A stretch of DNA of 64,000 nucleotides from Acanthochromis polyacanthus (lineage: Eukaryota > Chordata > Actinopteri > Pomacentridae). Numbering within the stretch: the first letter of the stretch is position 1; each line of letters begins with the position of its first letter. The stretch spans positions 35,310,215 to 35,374,214 of the forward strand of contig NC_067122.1 of the NCBI RefSeq assembly GCF_021347895.1, written 5' to 3'. This document shows, piece after piece, positions 1 through 12,245 of this stretch. The notes under the pieces were generated by a model, which saw nothing but the letters and a program-made list of their open reading frames with translations, was not told the DNA's origin and did no database searches. Position numbers and translations under genes: made by a program.

Positions 1-1200
1 TAATCCACCCCGGCTGGCACCCATAAACCCTTTTATAATTGGAGCATTCTCTGATCTAATCAGTCGCTGGCCATGATGCCTGCAAATTGCCAACATCATC
101 GCAGTCATTCCAAACTGCCACACTGACCCTCCTTTAACACCAGAGCTGGATTTGCTGTGGTAGGTGCTGAATTGACTGTGATGGTGTTTTGCATTGATTA
201 CACCGCAAACAAGTATTTTATTGTCCAAATAAAGACATGAAATCGAATTTGCATGTGTGTGCTGTAACAGGTGCAAAAAAAAGACTTTATTTTCTGTCCA
301 GTGCTGTTGGGCAGTTCTGAGTGAATCGCAGCGTGATTTGCATGGCTCTCTGATAATGCTGCAGATACAGTTTGCTTGTGGGTGACTGTGGCCTTAGCGA
401 TTATGCTAGCATGTGGGGATACCAAAAATCCACCCATGCTTTAGATTCTTAGCTGGCCTAGAGGGAACTTTGAATCATCTGACCCAATTTAAAACGTACA
501 CACAATGTGAGTCAGTTTAACTAATTTGATTATAGCTTTAATCACTCAGATTTCCTTCAGGCTCACTGCATAGCGTTAAAGCATTTAAAGGTTTATTTAT
601 TAAATACATAAGTGGCATTTTAAGGTTGTAGAACAACACTACAGTGAAAAATAAGGACACAAAATATATGAATAGATGCTGAAAAAGTAAGTAAACATAT
701 GCAATGTGCATGTGCCATCAGCGCTGGACAGCAATGCATGATTTAGCAGAGCATTACAGTAATGTAGGGAGGATGTGTTCAAAGAGATTGATAAATGAAT
801 ATGGAGAAAAAATGTGTTAGGCTCCCTCAGTATTCCTTCTTGTAACTTCTTGTTGTTGACAAATCTCAAAATGTCATTGAAGGACAGCATATAACAAACA
901 CACAAATCAAAACACTTAACTTGTGACTATGTGATACTGTATGTAATTAAAATCAGTCAGAAAATCAAACAGAAAATCTAAAACAAGGATGCCACACCAG
1001 AGAATATTTAAAATAAGAGTAGCACAATAAGTTCACTGAGAAGCTGCAGGCCATTTCTGCTGTAATTATTACTGAGAAGGGAGTTGAAAATTACACACAA
1101 AACAACTCCAGACTGGATAAAATCAGGGCAGGTAATATTAAGTTTAACCCTTCAGAAATAAAGCTTGTCTGAGCAGAGCTTAAGCCTGAATTTAGGAAGG
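1..1200. other. Unannotated AT-rich stretch
   Basis: I see no coding region, RNA gene or recognisable repeat here. The open frames are short, are not supported by any protein motif, and look like chance. Confidence 0.5.
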
Positions 1201-1206
1201 TAGTTG

Positions 1207-1492
1207 CTAGAGGTACGGACCCGTACTTTCCATTTGCCAATCAGATACGCAAGATCTGGTCATGTGACTCCCGGTAGACGCTGGAGGTACGGACCCGTAG
1301 CATCGGTACTACAGGTACGGACCCTAAACCTGACCCTAAACCTAACCTTAACCTTTGCTTACCTTTCAACAGTTTGCAGTGGTTAGCAGGTTCTTGACTC
1401 GCGAGACTCGCGTACGGGTTCGTATCTGTCTGGCAAATGGAAAGTGCCGTATCCGTAGCCCACAGGCTACGGGTACGGGTCCGTATCTGTAG
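1207..1492. repeat. Foldback repeat with tacggacccgta motifs
   Basis: The left end (ctagaggtacggacccgtac, 1207-1226) is the inverted match of the right end (1473-1492) with two mismatches. A second inverted pair lies inside: a block reading ctttccatttgcca near 1229 against tggcaaatggaaag near 1432. The motif tacggacccgta or its complement recurs several times. A short TAACCCT-like run (about 1322-1352, ctaaacctgaccctaaacc) lies in the loop. This fits a non-autonomous foldback DNA element. I could not define a target duplication, so the exact ends are uncertain and no superfamily can be assigned. Confidence 0.55.
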
Positions 1493-1549
1493 ACACTACC
1501 GTTTAGGAAACACTTCATCTTGTTCACAGCTGGAAAAAAGTTGAATTAT

Positions 1550-3290
1550 TTAGGATAAGCTAAGATAAACTTTATTGATCACACGGTGGGGAAAGTTCAC
1601 TGTTTCAGAAGCTCACAAAACAGGGGTATATGGGCAGTGTAAGAATATATTAAAAACACAGTGTAACAATTGCAGAGAAACATTATATACACAAGATGAG
1701 ATTTTCAAAAACACTACTTAAAAATTGATGAAGTTGTAACAGATTATTGCACATAAGTCAGTGGAATGTGTGTAAGAAGGAAAGTGCAGTAAATAAGGTA
1801 GAATAATGAATTTATAATTTGTCATTGTTCAGTCTGACTGATGTAGGAATAAAGAACCTGCAGAAATGCTCCTTCCTACAGTCAGGGTGTAACAGTCTGA
1901 TGCAGAGGGTGGGAGGTTATGTCAATGAAGGACAGTTTGGCCAGAGCCCTCCTCTCTCCCACCATGTCAATGGAGTCCAAAGGGCAGTCACAGAATGAGC
2001 TGGCTCTTTTAATCAGTCTGTTGAGTCTTTTCTTCTCCCACTTGGAGCACCCCCCCTCCCCAGCACACCACTGCATAGGAGCCCACCGATACCACCACAG
2101 TGTCACAAAGGCCTTCAGCAGTGGTCTGTACACACTGAAAGATACGAGCCTCCTCAGAAGGTATAAATGACACCGAACCTTCTTATAAAGAGAGTCAGTC
2201 TTATCTGTCAAGTCCAGTTTGTTATTTAGAAAAAACCCCAGAAGGTCCTCACTCTCTCGATGTCAAGTCCCTGGATGTTCAGTGGGGGAGTGTTGGAGGG
2301 TTTCCTGAGGATAACCATCTCCTTTGTCCTGCTGTCATTCATTTGAAGGTGGTTCTGCTCACACCAGTTGACAAAGACCTCTATGACCTTCCTGTACTCA
2401 CAGTCGTTCCCCTCTAACACGGATCCTATGATGGCAGTGTCATCAGAGACCTTCTGGAGATGACAACTGTCCGTGGAGTACCTGAAATCTGATTTGTACA
2501 GTTTGAAGAGGAAAGGTACGTAAGAGTACTGATCCTCAGTGTTTTCAGTGTCCTCAAGGTGAGACAGGGATCTCTGCAACAGCTGGATTGGTAGATGATG
2601 GTGTCATCCGTTCCAATATCAGGTTAGTACGCAAACTGCAGGGGATCCATGTTTGGGTTCACCAGGAGGGTGAAAATGGTTCATGATCCTTTCCAGTATG
2701 TTCATCAGATGAGAGGTATGGGCCACAGGCTGGTAGTGGCTGGGCTCCTTGGGGCATGAGGTCTTTGGAATTGGGATGACACAAGAAGTCTCCTACATGA
2801 CAGGAACTCTTTCTAGTGTCAAGCTTAGGTTAAAGATGCAGTAGATCACCTGACAGAGCTGGTCTGCACAGTCCCTGAGAAGTCTGGAGCTAATGCCATC
2901 AGGACCCATGGCTTTCCTGGCTCTGATCTTTGTAAGCTGCATTCTCACCAAATCCACTGTTGGTGTGAAGAGAGGAAGAGAAGGTGGAAGGGAAGAGAAG
3001 AGCCCCAGAGATGGTGGTGGAGGTGATTGGGTGAGCAGGCAAGGGGAGCTGGAGGTAGGTTGGACAGTCCTCAGGCTGGAGGAGGAGGGGATGAGACCAG
3101 TATCAAATCTGTTGAAAAACAAGTTTATCTTGTTGGCCCAGTCTCTGTTCCCAGGTTCAGGGTTGCTTTTTTTTTGTCTTTGCCCTGCGCTGATATAGTC
3201 TGGGGTCCTGTCCAGACTTGTCTTGCATTGTTGTTCTGTAGTTGGCCTTGCGATGTCAGGATATGTAGCGCATGTGAACAATGATCCTCA
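1550..3290 (-). pseudogene. Decayed LINE reverse transcriptase, L2/CR1/Rex1 group
   Basis: On the minus strand, broken reading frames follow the order expected of the reverse transcriptase of a non-LTR retrotransposon. A linker ending IRARKAMGPDGISSRLLRDC (about 2860-2940) matches the common KAxGPDGI and CADQL motifs of RT domain 2a. A palm segment at 2226-2579 reads VSDDTAIIG where YADDT is expected, followed by FVNWCEQNHLQMN. The C-terminal thumb-like region at 1882-2211 has RLNRLIKRASSF. At least three frame changes and stops separate these blocks, and the YADD box has lost its Tyr-Ala. The 3' end lies near 1550-1570, where a run reading ataaactttattgat resembles the 3' end of fish LINEs. 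The endonuclease and ORF1 are absent, so the copy is 5'-truncated and dead. The clade within the L2/CR1/Rex1 group is not resolved by eye. Confidence 0.75.
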
Positions 3291-3299
3291 CTTCTGGAT

Positions 3300-4130
3300 G
3301 GTCGGAAAATTGTATGGTTACATTGTAACCCAGAGAGAGACGATCTCTTCACCCGGTTACATATTTCATATGTACGGGGTAATTCTTAACGACACCTTGT
3401 GAGGAGACGGTGCAGCTCAAACAACATGTGTATACAAACACACCATTCACAAAAGTACACTTACATACCAACCAGGCAGAGGCCCTGGACAATGGAAAGA
3501 ATCAGGTGCGATAAGCAGAAGGGCTGCTTAGGCCAGTCTGCAAGATGCAAAACTGACCTTGGGAACACAAAGGTCAAGATGAAACGACCAAAGCTAAGAA
3601 TAGTGTGGCCACTCAGATCACCTAGAAAGCTGCTAAGCTGACTAGGGGAGACAGTGAAGGTGGACAGATGCCAGGCCCTGTCATCCATTAAAAAGTCAGA
3701 CCCAGCACCAACTCCAAAGGAGGGACTGACTGCTATATTGTAATGGACATGAGACAAAAGTGGGCTGGGATGGCAATGTGGCTGCTGCACATATGGGAGC
3801 GAGAAAGTCCCCCATTGGAAGCCAAGCACAAGATGAGTGTGCTCTAACCCAGGATGTGATTGACACCTGGGAAACACACATCTCCTGAATGGTGTCCACA
3901 GTCCAGCAGGAGCTGGAACTTCAACAAGGGAACGCTCAGTTTGCTGAAGTTAAAAAAGACGAAGAGCTGGTCAGTCTTCGTGACTGACTGTACTGCGCTC
4001 AACTGACTGAGACTGGTGGAATTCAGACGAAGCCAGCTTGTGATGAAGGACTACACCTGATCCCTTTGGCAAAAACCTGCAGCAGTTGCCATTAGTTTGT
4101 GGCCAACAGAAATGCAGCTCTAAAGAAAGT
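3300..4130. other. Unannotated stretch
   Basis: No motif, RNA gene or clear repeat was recognised. The 138-residue minus-strand open frame at 3461-3877 has no recognisable domain and overlaps another frame, so I do not call it a gene. Confidence 0.4.
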
Positions 4131-4270
4131 CAACTTCAGATCAGCAGCAAGAGTAAAAAGAGGAGGATGCTGAAACACATTACATAGCTGCAATAGCTGG
4201 CTCTTTCAGAGATGCCAGCACAGCCAGAGGAAAGTGTCCTACTTAGCAGGTCAGTGTGACTGGGAGGTCT

Positions 4271-4875
4271 GTACTCAGCAGGAATCCCACTAAACACGCT
4301 AGCTTGTGTCACCGCAAGCAATGCGTTGGAAAGCTAACACAGATAGTGAATGTCTCTCTTTATTCGAGGGATGCTAGCTTGACTAGGCTGGAACAGAGTT
4401 TGGCCTTTGGCTGCTAGCCAAAATCCACCACTGGGTCAGTTGGTGGACCATCATAGCAACATGCTTCAGGAGCATTCACGCATCAGCAGAGAGATTTTGA
4501 CATGACTGAAGGAAAGTTTCCTGACCTGCTGTTTAGCTGACTGGGAAGTCAGTGCTCAGCAGGGATTCCACCAAACTGCACCTTAGCAATACGCTGATCA
4601 CTATCACAGTCATGATTATCGTCAGCTCAACTGGACCGGAAAAAGATTTTCTCCCACTGTTAACTGATGCCAAATTTGCACTCAGCATGGAGCCCCTCCA
4701 AACCATTAGCTGTACCGCAGCAACACACTGGTACTGGGGATCACAGATGAGATAAAGGCCAGATGCTGGCTTGACCGGGCTAGAACTGAGGTTTTTCCAG
4801 CTTTTAGCAAATGTTCAGGGTGGACTGAGCACAAATCCCACTGAGCGTGTTAGCTGCACCACAGCAATACAGTGG
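4271..4875. repeat. Diverged repeat block, motif recurring four times
   Basis: A motif of roughly 45-60 bases, approximately ctcagcaggaatcccact followed by gctagctgcaccgcagcaata and acactgg, recurs in the same orientation near 4271, 4553, 4680 and 4823. A second motif (gctagcttgactaggctgga near 4373, gctggcttgaccgggctaga near 4762) is also duplicated. The copies have drifted and their spacing is uneven. This is old tandem or segmental duplication, with no coding potential seen. Confidence 0.5.
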
Positions 4876-5513
4876 TATTTGGGTTTTAAGACTCAGGAAG
4901 CAGAGAACAAAGGAATACATCTGACAAAATAAGAATACAGAAACAGCAATCCAGGGAGGCTGACTACAGATAGACACCCAAACCACAAGTAGCAGATATA
5001 TGCTGTATCCCACACACATACAAATAGAATATTCTAAAAGTAGTACAGGTTGTCACAGTGAACCCTGACTGAGTTGAGATCAAACAATCAGTAAATTCAC
5101 TCCAGCAGAGTTGCTTTATAGGTAACCTGTGGGGCAAGACCGAGTGTCTTAAAGAAGTCCTCATACCCTGATGAGCAGGGGCGTCATTCTCTGTACATAT
5201 GAAATACCTAACATGCGCTGAGAGATAGTCTGAGACAATAGAAAACTAATAAAATTGTATGTCTAATTGTTAAACCACAGTGCTACATTTTCTAATCATG
5301 CAACATGTGCTTGTGTGGAAAATCTGGAGTTGTATCTTTGACTGAGTTGGACTGAGTTGGAAGTGTTAATGGTTTCCAACAGGTTGAATATGGTCTGTTT
5401 TTTAGTGGATCTTAAAAGTTAACAGTATGTGCTATATCATTTTCTCATATTCATAATAACACAGCAATCAGAGGCATTTGATGATTTATTAGAAACATTT
5501 CTTTCTTCTTCTT

Positions 5514-6049
5514 CAAAAGTTTTAGGACACTGTCTCATTCAAATAAAGTAGAACCTGTCCTACAACTTTTGACAGGGGGTGTATTTCATCATATGGATGT
5601 GATCAGGGCAGGACTCTGATCATACATGTAAAGTTTCAGGCAGATTGGAGCATGTTCAGGGCATTTACACAGCATTTGAAATTTCATGGCGAAGGATCAA
5701 CATTCCAGAGGCCGCTACGGACACGCCCTTTGACTTTGTAAAAAGATTTTAATAACTTTGGATCATTAAGGCCTCCTGTATGTACTGGTCGAATTTGAGG
5801 TGAATTGGAATTTCCCCCTAGGAGAAGTTTGCTCTAGAAAAAAATGAAAAATGGGCAAAATCTGACATTCAACGCAAAATAGCTCACTTCCTGTTGGGTT
5901 TGGAATGTGGCTGTCGCTGACTTTTTTGTTCAGCCTGATGTGCTGCATATGTGTACCAAATTTGGTGGATACAACCCCTGTCAAAAGTTGTAAGACAGGT
6001 TCTACTTTATTTGAATGAGAAAGTGTCCTAAAACTTTTGACAGGGGGTG
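5514..6049. mobile_element. Tc1/mariner-type MITE, left end truncated
   Basis: A block of about 70 bases at 5514-5580 (caaaagttttaggacac ... acttttgacagggggtg) returns in inverted orientation at about 5967-6049. The right end closes with cagggggtg followed by TA (6050-6051), the Tc1/mariner target dinucleotide. The left copy lacks the outermost bases, so that end is eroded. Each terminal repeat itself holds two facing copies of a short cttttgacagggggtg unit. No transposase remains between the arms. Confidence 0.65.
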
Positions 6050-7026
6050 TAGACATAATACTCAGAGGTCGAGTGGGGCTTCAAAGATTTTCTCCTTACT
6101 GTGCCTCCATTCCTGCAATTTTTACTCCATGGGCATACGTTTTAAAGCAAAACACAGGAGAATTTGTGTTTTGTTTTTTTATTTAAAAAATGTCATACAG
6201 TTTTTGTGCTTAAGGCCTCAGAATGACAGGAGTAACACCAAAAGCCAACAGAAACTGAGAACGGGATGTGTGCAGCAAAGTCCTGTGGCTCTTGGACTGA
6301 GGTTTCTATAACCTTTTACCAGCAGTTTGAGAAGTTCATGAAGGCTGACTCTGACTCACAGGACGCTGCACATGTACTGTTACCATGGCGACCCCAGCCA
6401 AAGCCTGCCACACAGCTGATGGACATTTACTAATTAGCAGCTTCTCTGGTCTCTGTGCTGTTTACACACACGTCAGTAGCACTTTTCTCACAGTGTACCT
6501 CCATACTGTTTCCTCACTACATTCAACACACACAGATTTACATTCATTGCTACACTGAAAATATAGTTTTACTCAGGAGGTACAAGGCAGTTAATTTCAG
6601 GTGGTGAGTTCTAGTTGACATCATACACACACATCCAAATCATAACTCCTGCTTGCCTGAAACTGCACAGGCAGACGTAGTGTTTGAGAATGATCTGGTT
6701 TCACATCATTAGCATCTCATCACACTGTTATCATTTAAACTGTTCATATAGTCACTATTTATCTCTATCTGTAGATTTAGATTGGTGTGTTCATAGCACT
6801 CTGTCCATACTGTTCATGCTTTTTCAGGGACGCCTGGTAAAAATGGGCTAACAGGGCTAAGCCCTCCAAAGCAAACACAAAAAAGATGAGAAAGTTATTT
6901 TTTAAATAACTTACAACAGATTGTTTTCAGTTTAGGTGAAAAAAAGGAGCAACAGAACCAGTCAAAAGAAAAACATAGAATATCTCTAAATGGGCTTATT
7001 TTTTACAGCCCCAGCAGATACAGTCC

Positions 7027-7420
7027 GCTTTCATTCATTTCGTTCTTGTAAGTGATTGACAGGTGTCATGTCCCGCCCCCGTGATTTACTGATCATTTGG
7101 GCTAACTTCAGTCAGCCCACAGGCCACTGACTTTTGACCAATAGCAGCGAGTTAACACAGTGGTGGCTTTCATTCATTTCGTTCTTGTAAGTGATTGACA
7201 GGTGTCATGTCCCGCCCCCGTGATTTACTGATCATTTGGGCTAACTTCAGTCAGCCCACAGGCCACTGACTTTTGACCAATAGCAGCGAGTTAACACAGT
7301 GGTGGCTTTCATTCATTTCGTTCTTGTAAGTGATTGACAGGTGTCATGTCCCACCCCCATGATTTACTGATTATTTGGGCTAACTTCAGTCAGCTCACAG
7401 GCCTTTGACGCAGCGAGAAA
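7027..7420. repeat. Tandem repeat, 139-bp unit, about 2.8 copies
   Basis: The unit starting gctttcattcatttcgttct begins at 7027, 7166 and 7305, giving an exact period of 139. The first two copies are nearly identical. The third has several substitutions and is cut short before the transposase start codon. It lies within the hAT element just upstream of its open frame, where its promoter would be expected. Confidence 0.9.
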
Positions 7421-7430
7421 AGATTAAGCT

Positions 7431-7535
7431 ATGGCGGGCGTTAGCATGAACGAGGTGGATTATTTGCTTTCATGTCCATTTTCCTCAATGTCTTTGGAGG
7501 AAAAGCTGGAAGTTAAGAGACTGGGATCGATGTGA
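7431..7535 (+). pseudogene. N-terminal stub of a ZMYM1-like hAT transposase
   Basis: A 34-codon frame starts at ATG 7431 and reads MAGVSMNEVDYLLS, then CPFSSMSLEEKLEVKRLG before stopping. The stretch DYLL..PFS.MSLEEKLE.KRLG is, from memory, the conserved start of the ZMYM1-like (TTF-type zinc finger plus hAT dimerisation) transposases common in fish. The TTF zinc finger, DDE-type RNase H core and C-terminal hATC region that should follow are absent, because the element is internally deleted after about 35 codons. The frame lies inside a hAT element with an 8-bp target duplication, which independently supports the call. It is not expected to make a functional protein. Confidence 0.6.
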
Positions 7536-7719
7536 GCTTCTTTTCAAATAAGGTAGGCCCATGTTGACCTGTTAAAGGACTGTGACACCTTGTTTTTGCT
7601 GAGGTCATCTGTTGTACTGAAGGCGTGTTTTGCACCACATGTTGCCAAACAGTTGTAATAAGACAGTTGCAGCAGGCTATCTGTGGGCAGTCGTTGCAGT
7701 TGGAACACGTTGTGTAGTG

Positions 7720-7739
7720 GTGTGTGTGTGTGTGTGTGT

Positions 7740-7829
<90 letters not shown>
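7720..7829. repeat. (TG)n microsatellite
   Basis: A nearly pure TG run of about 110 bases, ending in a short GA tract, lies inside the hAT element. The long open frames read across it on both strands are artefacts of the dinucleotide repeat. Confidence 0.97.
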
Positions 7830-7837
<8 letters not shown>

Positions 7838-8048
7838 TGAGTGAGAGTGTTGATGTAGAGCACTAAAAAAGTGTGTGTACCTGTAATTGATGTAACTGTG
7901 TGTATCATAGGTGATGTTGCTTTTGCAGCTGTGTTAACCATTTAATCGGTATTATGCATTTGTTAGCCCACCCAACAAATTTCACCACCAGCTGCCACTG
8001 TGCTTTTTATACCGTAACATTATACTGTGAATATTATATATACAGATA

Positions 8049-8453
8049 CAGCCATGGCCATAAGTTTGGACACAAGTACCATGACGCTTGTGAATCTTAG
8101 AAAATACCACAAAATTGTCACTTACGTAATTCCTGGTCTTGGCCATTTTGCTGCAGTCAATTGTCTGTTCAGCCCTCAGAATTAAGTACACCCCAAGAAA
8201 ACAAATGCTAATGGTGTTCTTATATGAAAAACTTTCGTCAGTCAATGACAAAATTTGTGCAACAATTTGCAGTTAATATTCCAATGTCAATATTTGCTGT
8301 CAAACATCAAATTTATGCACTGGAAATATCTGTATTTCATTTTGGTTGATGGCTATGACTGGTATTTATATTGTACGTAAGTGACAATTTTGTGGTATTT
8401 TCTAAGATTCACAAGCGTCATGGTACTTGTGTCCAAACTTATGGCCATGGCTG
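8049..8453. mobile_element. Tc1/mariner-type MITE, 405 bp
   Basis: The two ends are inverted copies of about 80 bases, starting CAGCCATGGCCATAAGTTTG, with almost no mismatches. TA lies on both sides (8047-8048 and 8454-8455), the Tc1/mariner target duplication. The central 240 bases hold no transposase. A single end of the same family recurs at 61118-61188. It lies only about 40 bases right of the hAT element. Confidence 0.85.
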
Positions 8454-8459
8454 TATACT

Positions 8460-11400
8460 TTACTGCTACTTTTGCACCTCTGCTTAGATGCTAAACAGAA
8501 TTTCATTTTGTCTTAGCACTTGAAATCTGTACACTGAGAGTATTGAATCTAATCTAGTCTAATTACCATTACCATTCTATTACTCATGAATACTGTAATA
8601 TGATGCAGCGTAAACATCCTCATATGTGAAACCATATTTATATGTAGCAAAAATCCATAAATTGTGAAACAGAAATGTAATCTCACATGGGAGCAGCAAA
8701 TAATAAGAATTGGCATAACAACCTCGCAGAGTTGTGCCAAATATAAGAATATGTTAAATGTGTAGCCTCTTGCAGCGGCACCCCATCTATTGAAGCTGCA
8801 CTTTATGAATACAATTGCACTCGTTTACCAGGGGCACTATTCAGATATTTAAATTAGACCATCTGAGAGACCTTTATCAAGAATATTTCAGGTTGAAAGG
8901 TCATAAATTTATCAGATCTACTTGTATTGATCAGTCTTTTTATCAAAAGTTGTGAACTCTGATTTCATTGATCTTCGGTTTCCAAACAAAGGAATACACG
9001 GTAGAACCAACAATAATTCTACGCAAACATTTATGAACTAATACTATAAACAAACAATAACAACAACAGACAGTGAAATAATGGCTGAATAAATACAGAT
9101 AATAAAACTAATGAACTGTGATTGTCACTGGAAGCAGTTGGTATCGTGATAAATTTAGAATCTCTGAAATGGAAGCAAATTATAAATTGTGAATTCACCT
9201 ATATAGCAGAAGGAAAGTGATACTTGCGTCGCCTTTACAGTAGGGAGGGGGAAGCTGCTGCAGGATGTGAAGCTGTGACGATCTGCTGGATGAATTGGTT
9301 CAGGAACGCAGAGACAAGGAGGCATCGTTGTGTAGTTGCAATGAAAAGGTGTGCTGAAGTAAAAACACTAAGAGTCAAAGCTCACAGTTATAAAGAAAAT
9401 GTGTGTGCTGTTGTATTATTAAAGTTAACTTCAGAAGTCCAATTTTCAGTAAAATGCACAAACAAAGCCCAACTTTAATTGTCAAAAACAATCCTTAACA
9501 TGCCCAAATTAATCAGACAGAACACGTATAAAAATGTGCCTGCACTTAGAATAGCATAGAAAATATTTGGTTGCAAGACTAAAATATCATGATATGAAAT
9601 ATCAATCTCATAAAATGTTGACAACCCTTTTTTGGAGTAAAACAATGAGAATAAATGAAGACAAATAAAAAAAATGAATAGTATAGAACCCACATACATA
9701 TTAGGGTTGCAGTCCAGTGACTTTCTTTTTTATACAGAAAGTTCTGGAGCCAAATTCAAATAAGCATCAAACCAATCATGGATGGGCAGTGATGAGCTTC
9801 ACTGTCCAGAAGAGGTTGGAGGTCAGATACCTTTACAATTTAAGGTTATTTCTCAAACATATAAATTCAAACAGTAAATATCTGTGGCGATCAAAGATCT
9901 CAAATCTCACTAAATGTGCAATTAAAGTTAGATCAAACATAGTATGCTTATCTCATATGGTTCCTGAGATAACAGATGTAAACATGCACACAAACTGGAT
10001 TTTCGGGATATATGAAAGTAAATTTCTAATATAACTAAGGTTGCAAGCATAAACATTCAACAATAGTAAGATAAGACTTTGAAATAGAAAATACATGCTT
10101 GGGATAAGAATCTCTCTGTGTTTATTGCAGTAACAAGGGAAGGGGAAGGAGGGTGGTCGTGTATCATGTGTGTGCTTCTCCATAAAAACTTAACTTCACA
10201 GACGGAAAATAGAAGAGAGGTGGGGGATGGAGAGGGGATGGTGTCAGAGTGACTCACACAGTCACAGATCACAGGGGAGAATGAAAGATGCTGACATCCA
10301 TTGACACCGTGGGGCTGCTAATATGAGAGGCGATGTGACCAAGTTCAGAGCCTCTAGTTTTAAGTCTCCAAACTCCTCCAGTATGTTTGTGCTGCAAAAT
10401 TTGACCAACTAGAGCTTGAATGTGGGGATCTGAGAGGTACAGTGTTAGATATACACTGGATAGACAGATAATATACAGGATCTATTTCAAGGAATAGCGT
10501 AGTGTTCCGAAAATTTGACTTCTTATTGTGCTAATTTTAACTATTCAGTGTAATGCATAGTCAATGTTTTATCAATATACTCAAGCAAAATCAACACTGT
10601 CATATTGTAACTTTAAAATTGTGATTGTTTCGTGAATACTTGCATGCTATTGCCAGCTAATCCTAGCAGTTCCAGCTATCTAGGTTGCTAGGTTAGCAAC
10701 CTAATCACAATTTAATCAAAAGATACACAAGCAGTTTTTAAAACTGTGCACCACGGTTTATAAAATGGAATATAGTGGCACAACAGGTAATCATGAGCAG
10801 GGTGTGCTACCCTACAACTTAGCTCAAAACAGCATTGTTAAAGCATGGAGCTACCACAAATCATATAATTTCATTTAAATGTGGGTTTATCAACAACATT
10901 AGTTTAAAATCAATAAAATTCAGCAGGTCCAGTTAACCTGGTCTTTCTTGCTAACTTAATAGTTGATGTGAACAAGAGAGACAGCAGTGGGAGCTGGTCG
11001 ATGACGAGGTCAGAAACATAACAACTATGCTAGTATGAATGAATGTAGTTTTGCCAGTTGAAGTGTGCACTTTTTTTAAACTTCTCTGAACAACCGAAAA
11101 GGGACACCTTTCATTACCGGGCCACTTCCTGACTCTGACTAGATTCCTGAAGCTAATAATCAATTTTTTATCTCTGAGAAAAACAACTAAATTTTGTAGA
11201 TAATCAGTTCATTTTGACTTGTTTTTCTACCAGTGTCGGCCTGTTGATCATTGATATACACTGTGCAATTTATTGAAAACAACATGGTATAGGAATGGAC
11301 AGTGGAAACAAAATTATTAACCTTAGGGTTGGATTCACAAAAACAAATGTTTTCTAACTTGACAGATCACTATCCCAGAAGTTCAGCTGAACTGGTGTTA

Positions 11401-12230
11401 TGCTGTGGTAGGTGCTCCCTTAATTCTTCTGAGCATTGTACATTGCCTGTATGGCATTATTTGTTGTTAGCTTTAGCTATGTCTGCAGTATGCTATGGTC
11501 CAGGGATTTAAGCAAATTAAAGTTTAGGTTAAGGTTAAGGCTTGTTAAAAGTGGTTGCTGTGGTGTTTCAAGCTGGTCGTCAGTGCAGTGAGTATGTGGG
11601 TCCTCCCTAGCGAGCACATAAAAAAGAAAAAAATAGTAAATTATTCATTTTTATGAAAAATATGAAAAATGCTGAGTAATTGAATCCACTGTAGAGTGTA
11701 TTCTATTTTATACAGAACACGTAAAGCATTAATGCCATTGCAGTTACCTTCAGTGCAACATATCTAAAGAATTTATTATTCAACTTTTGGAACCTTTAAA
11801 ATGAAATTGTGAATGTAGTTTTGCTCATCAGTATTGGAGGTTCACACTTATTTTAAATATCCTCATGAGTCATCTTTACAATACCTCCATTTATGCTGCA
11901 AGACCAATTCTACTTTGTCATGTTAGTGAAGCACTGTTGAATTGAACTGGAGATGGGCAAAATAAGAGGATAAACTAGGCTGATGAAGATACTCAGTGCT
12001 TCTCTATGTAAGTCTGTGTAGGAGAGAAAAAGTGAGGTCATTCAAAAGCACTGGAGCTGAATATGAGTGTGAGTGCAGCAATCAATGAAAACATCTGAGT
12101 ACTGAGCTCTCAAGGCAATTATCCCCCCTCATACCTGTGAATAGAAAAATCAATATGCATGAGACTTTTCTCAATGGAGAAAGTACCCGAGACTCACATA
12201 CACGGACATTCCTGCATGACCAACTGGGGA
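8460..12230. other. Unannotated stretch
   Basis: I see no gene, RNA or definable repeat in this 3.8 kb. It is AT-rich with short chance frames. Small imperfect palindromes such as agctatctaggttgctaggttagcaacctaatc (about 10674-10706, written here in two ideas: gttgctaggttagcaac) occur but give no larger structure. Confidence 0.4.
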
Positions 12231-12245
12231 CTTACAGTCTGCACC

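Larger units (their letters stand above)
6825..8000 (+). mobile_element. hAT-type DNA transposon, internally deleted
   Basis: The element begins CAGGGACGCCTGGT and ends with the imperfect inverted match closing CAGCTGCCACTG. It is flanked by a perfect 8-bp direct repeat, tgcttttt (6817-6824 and 8001-8008). An 8-bp duplication and CAG...CTG ends are the hallmark of the hAT superfamily. Inside are a 139-bp tandem repeat (7027-7420), the first codons of a ZMYM1-like transposase (7431-7535), and a TG microsatellite (7720-7829). The catalytic part of the transposase is missing, so the copy could only move with help from another. Confidence 0.85.

Noticed and set aside
1318..1356. Telomeric repeat array
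   Set aside because: Only a short imperfect ctaaacctgaccctaaaccta-type run, within a foldback repeat. Too little for an interstitial telomere.
7513..7941. Frames across the TG run
   Set aside because: Poly Thr-His and Cys-Val translations of a dinucleotide repeat.
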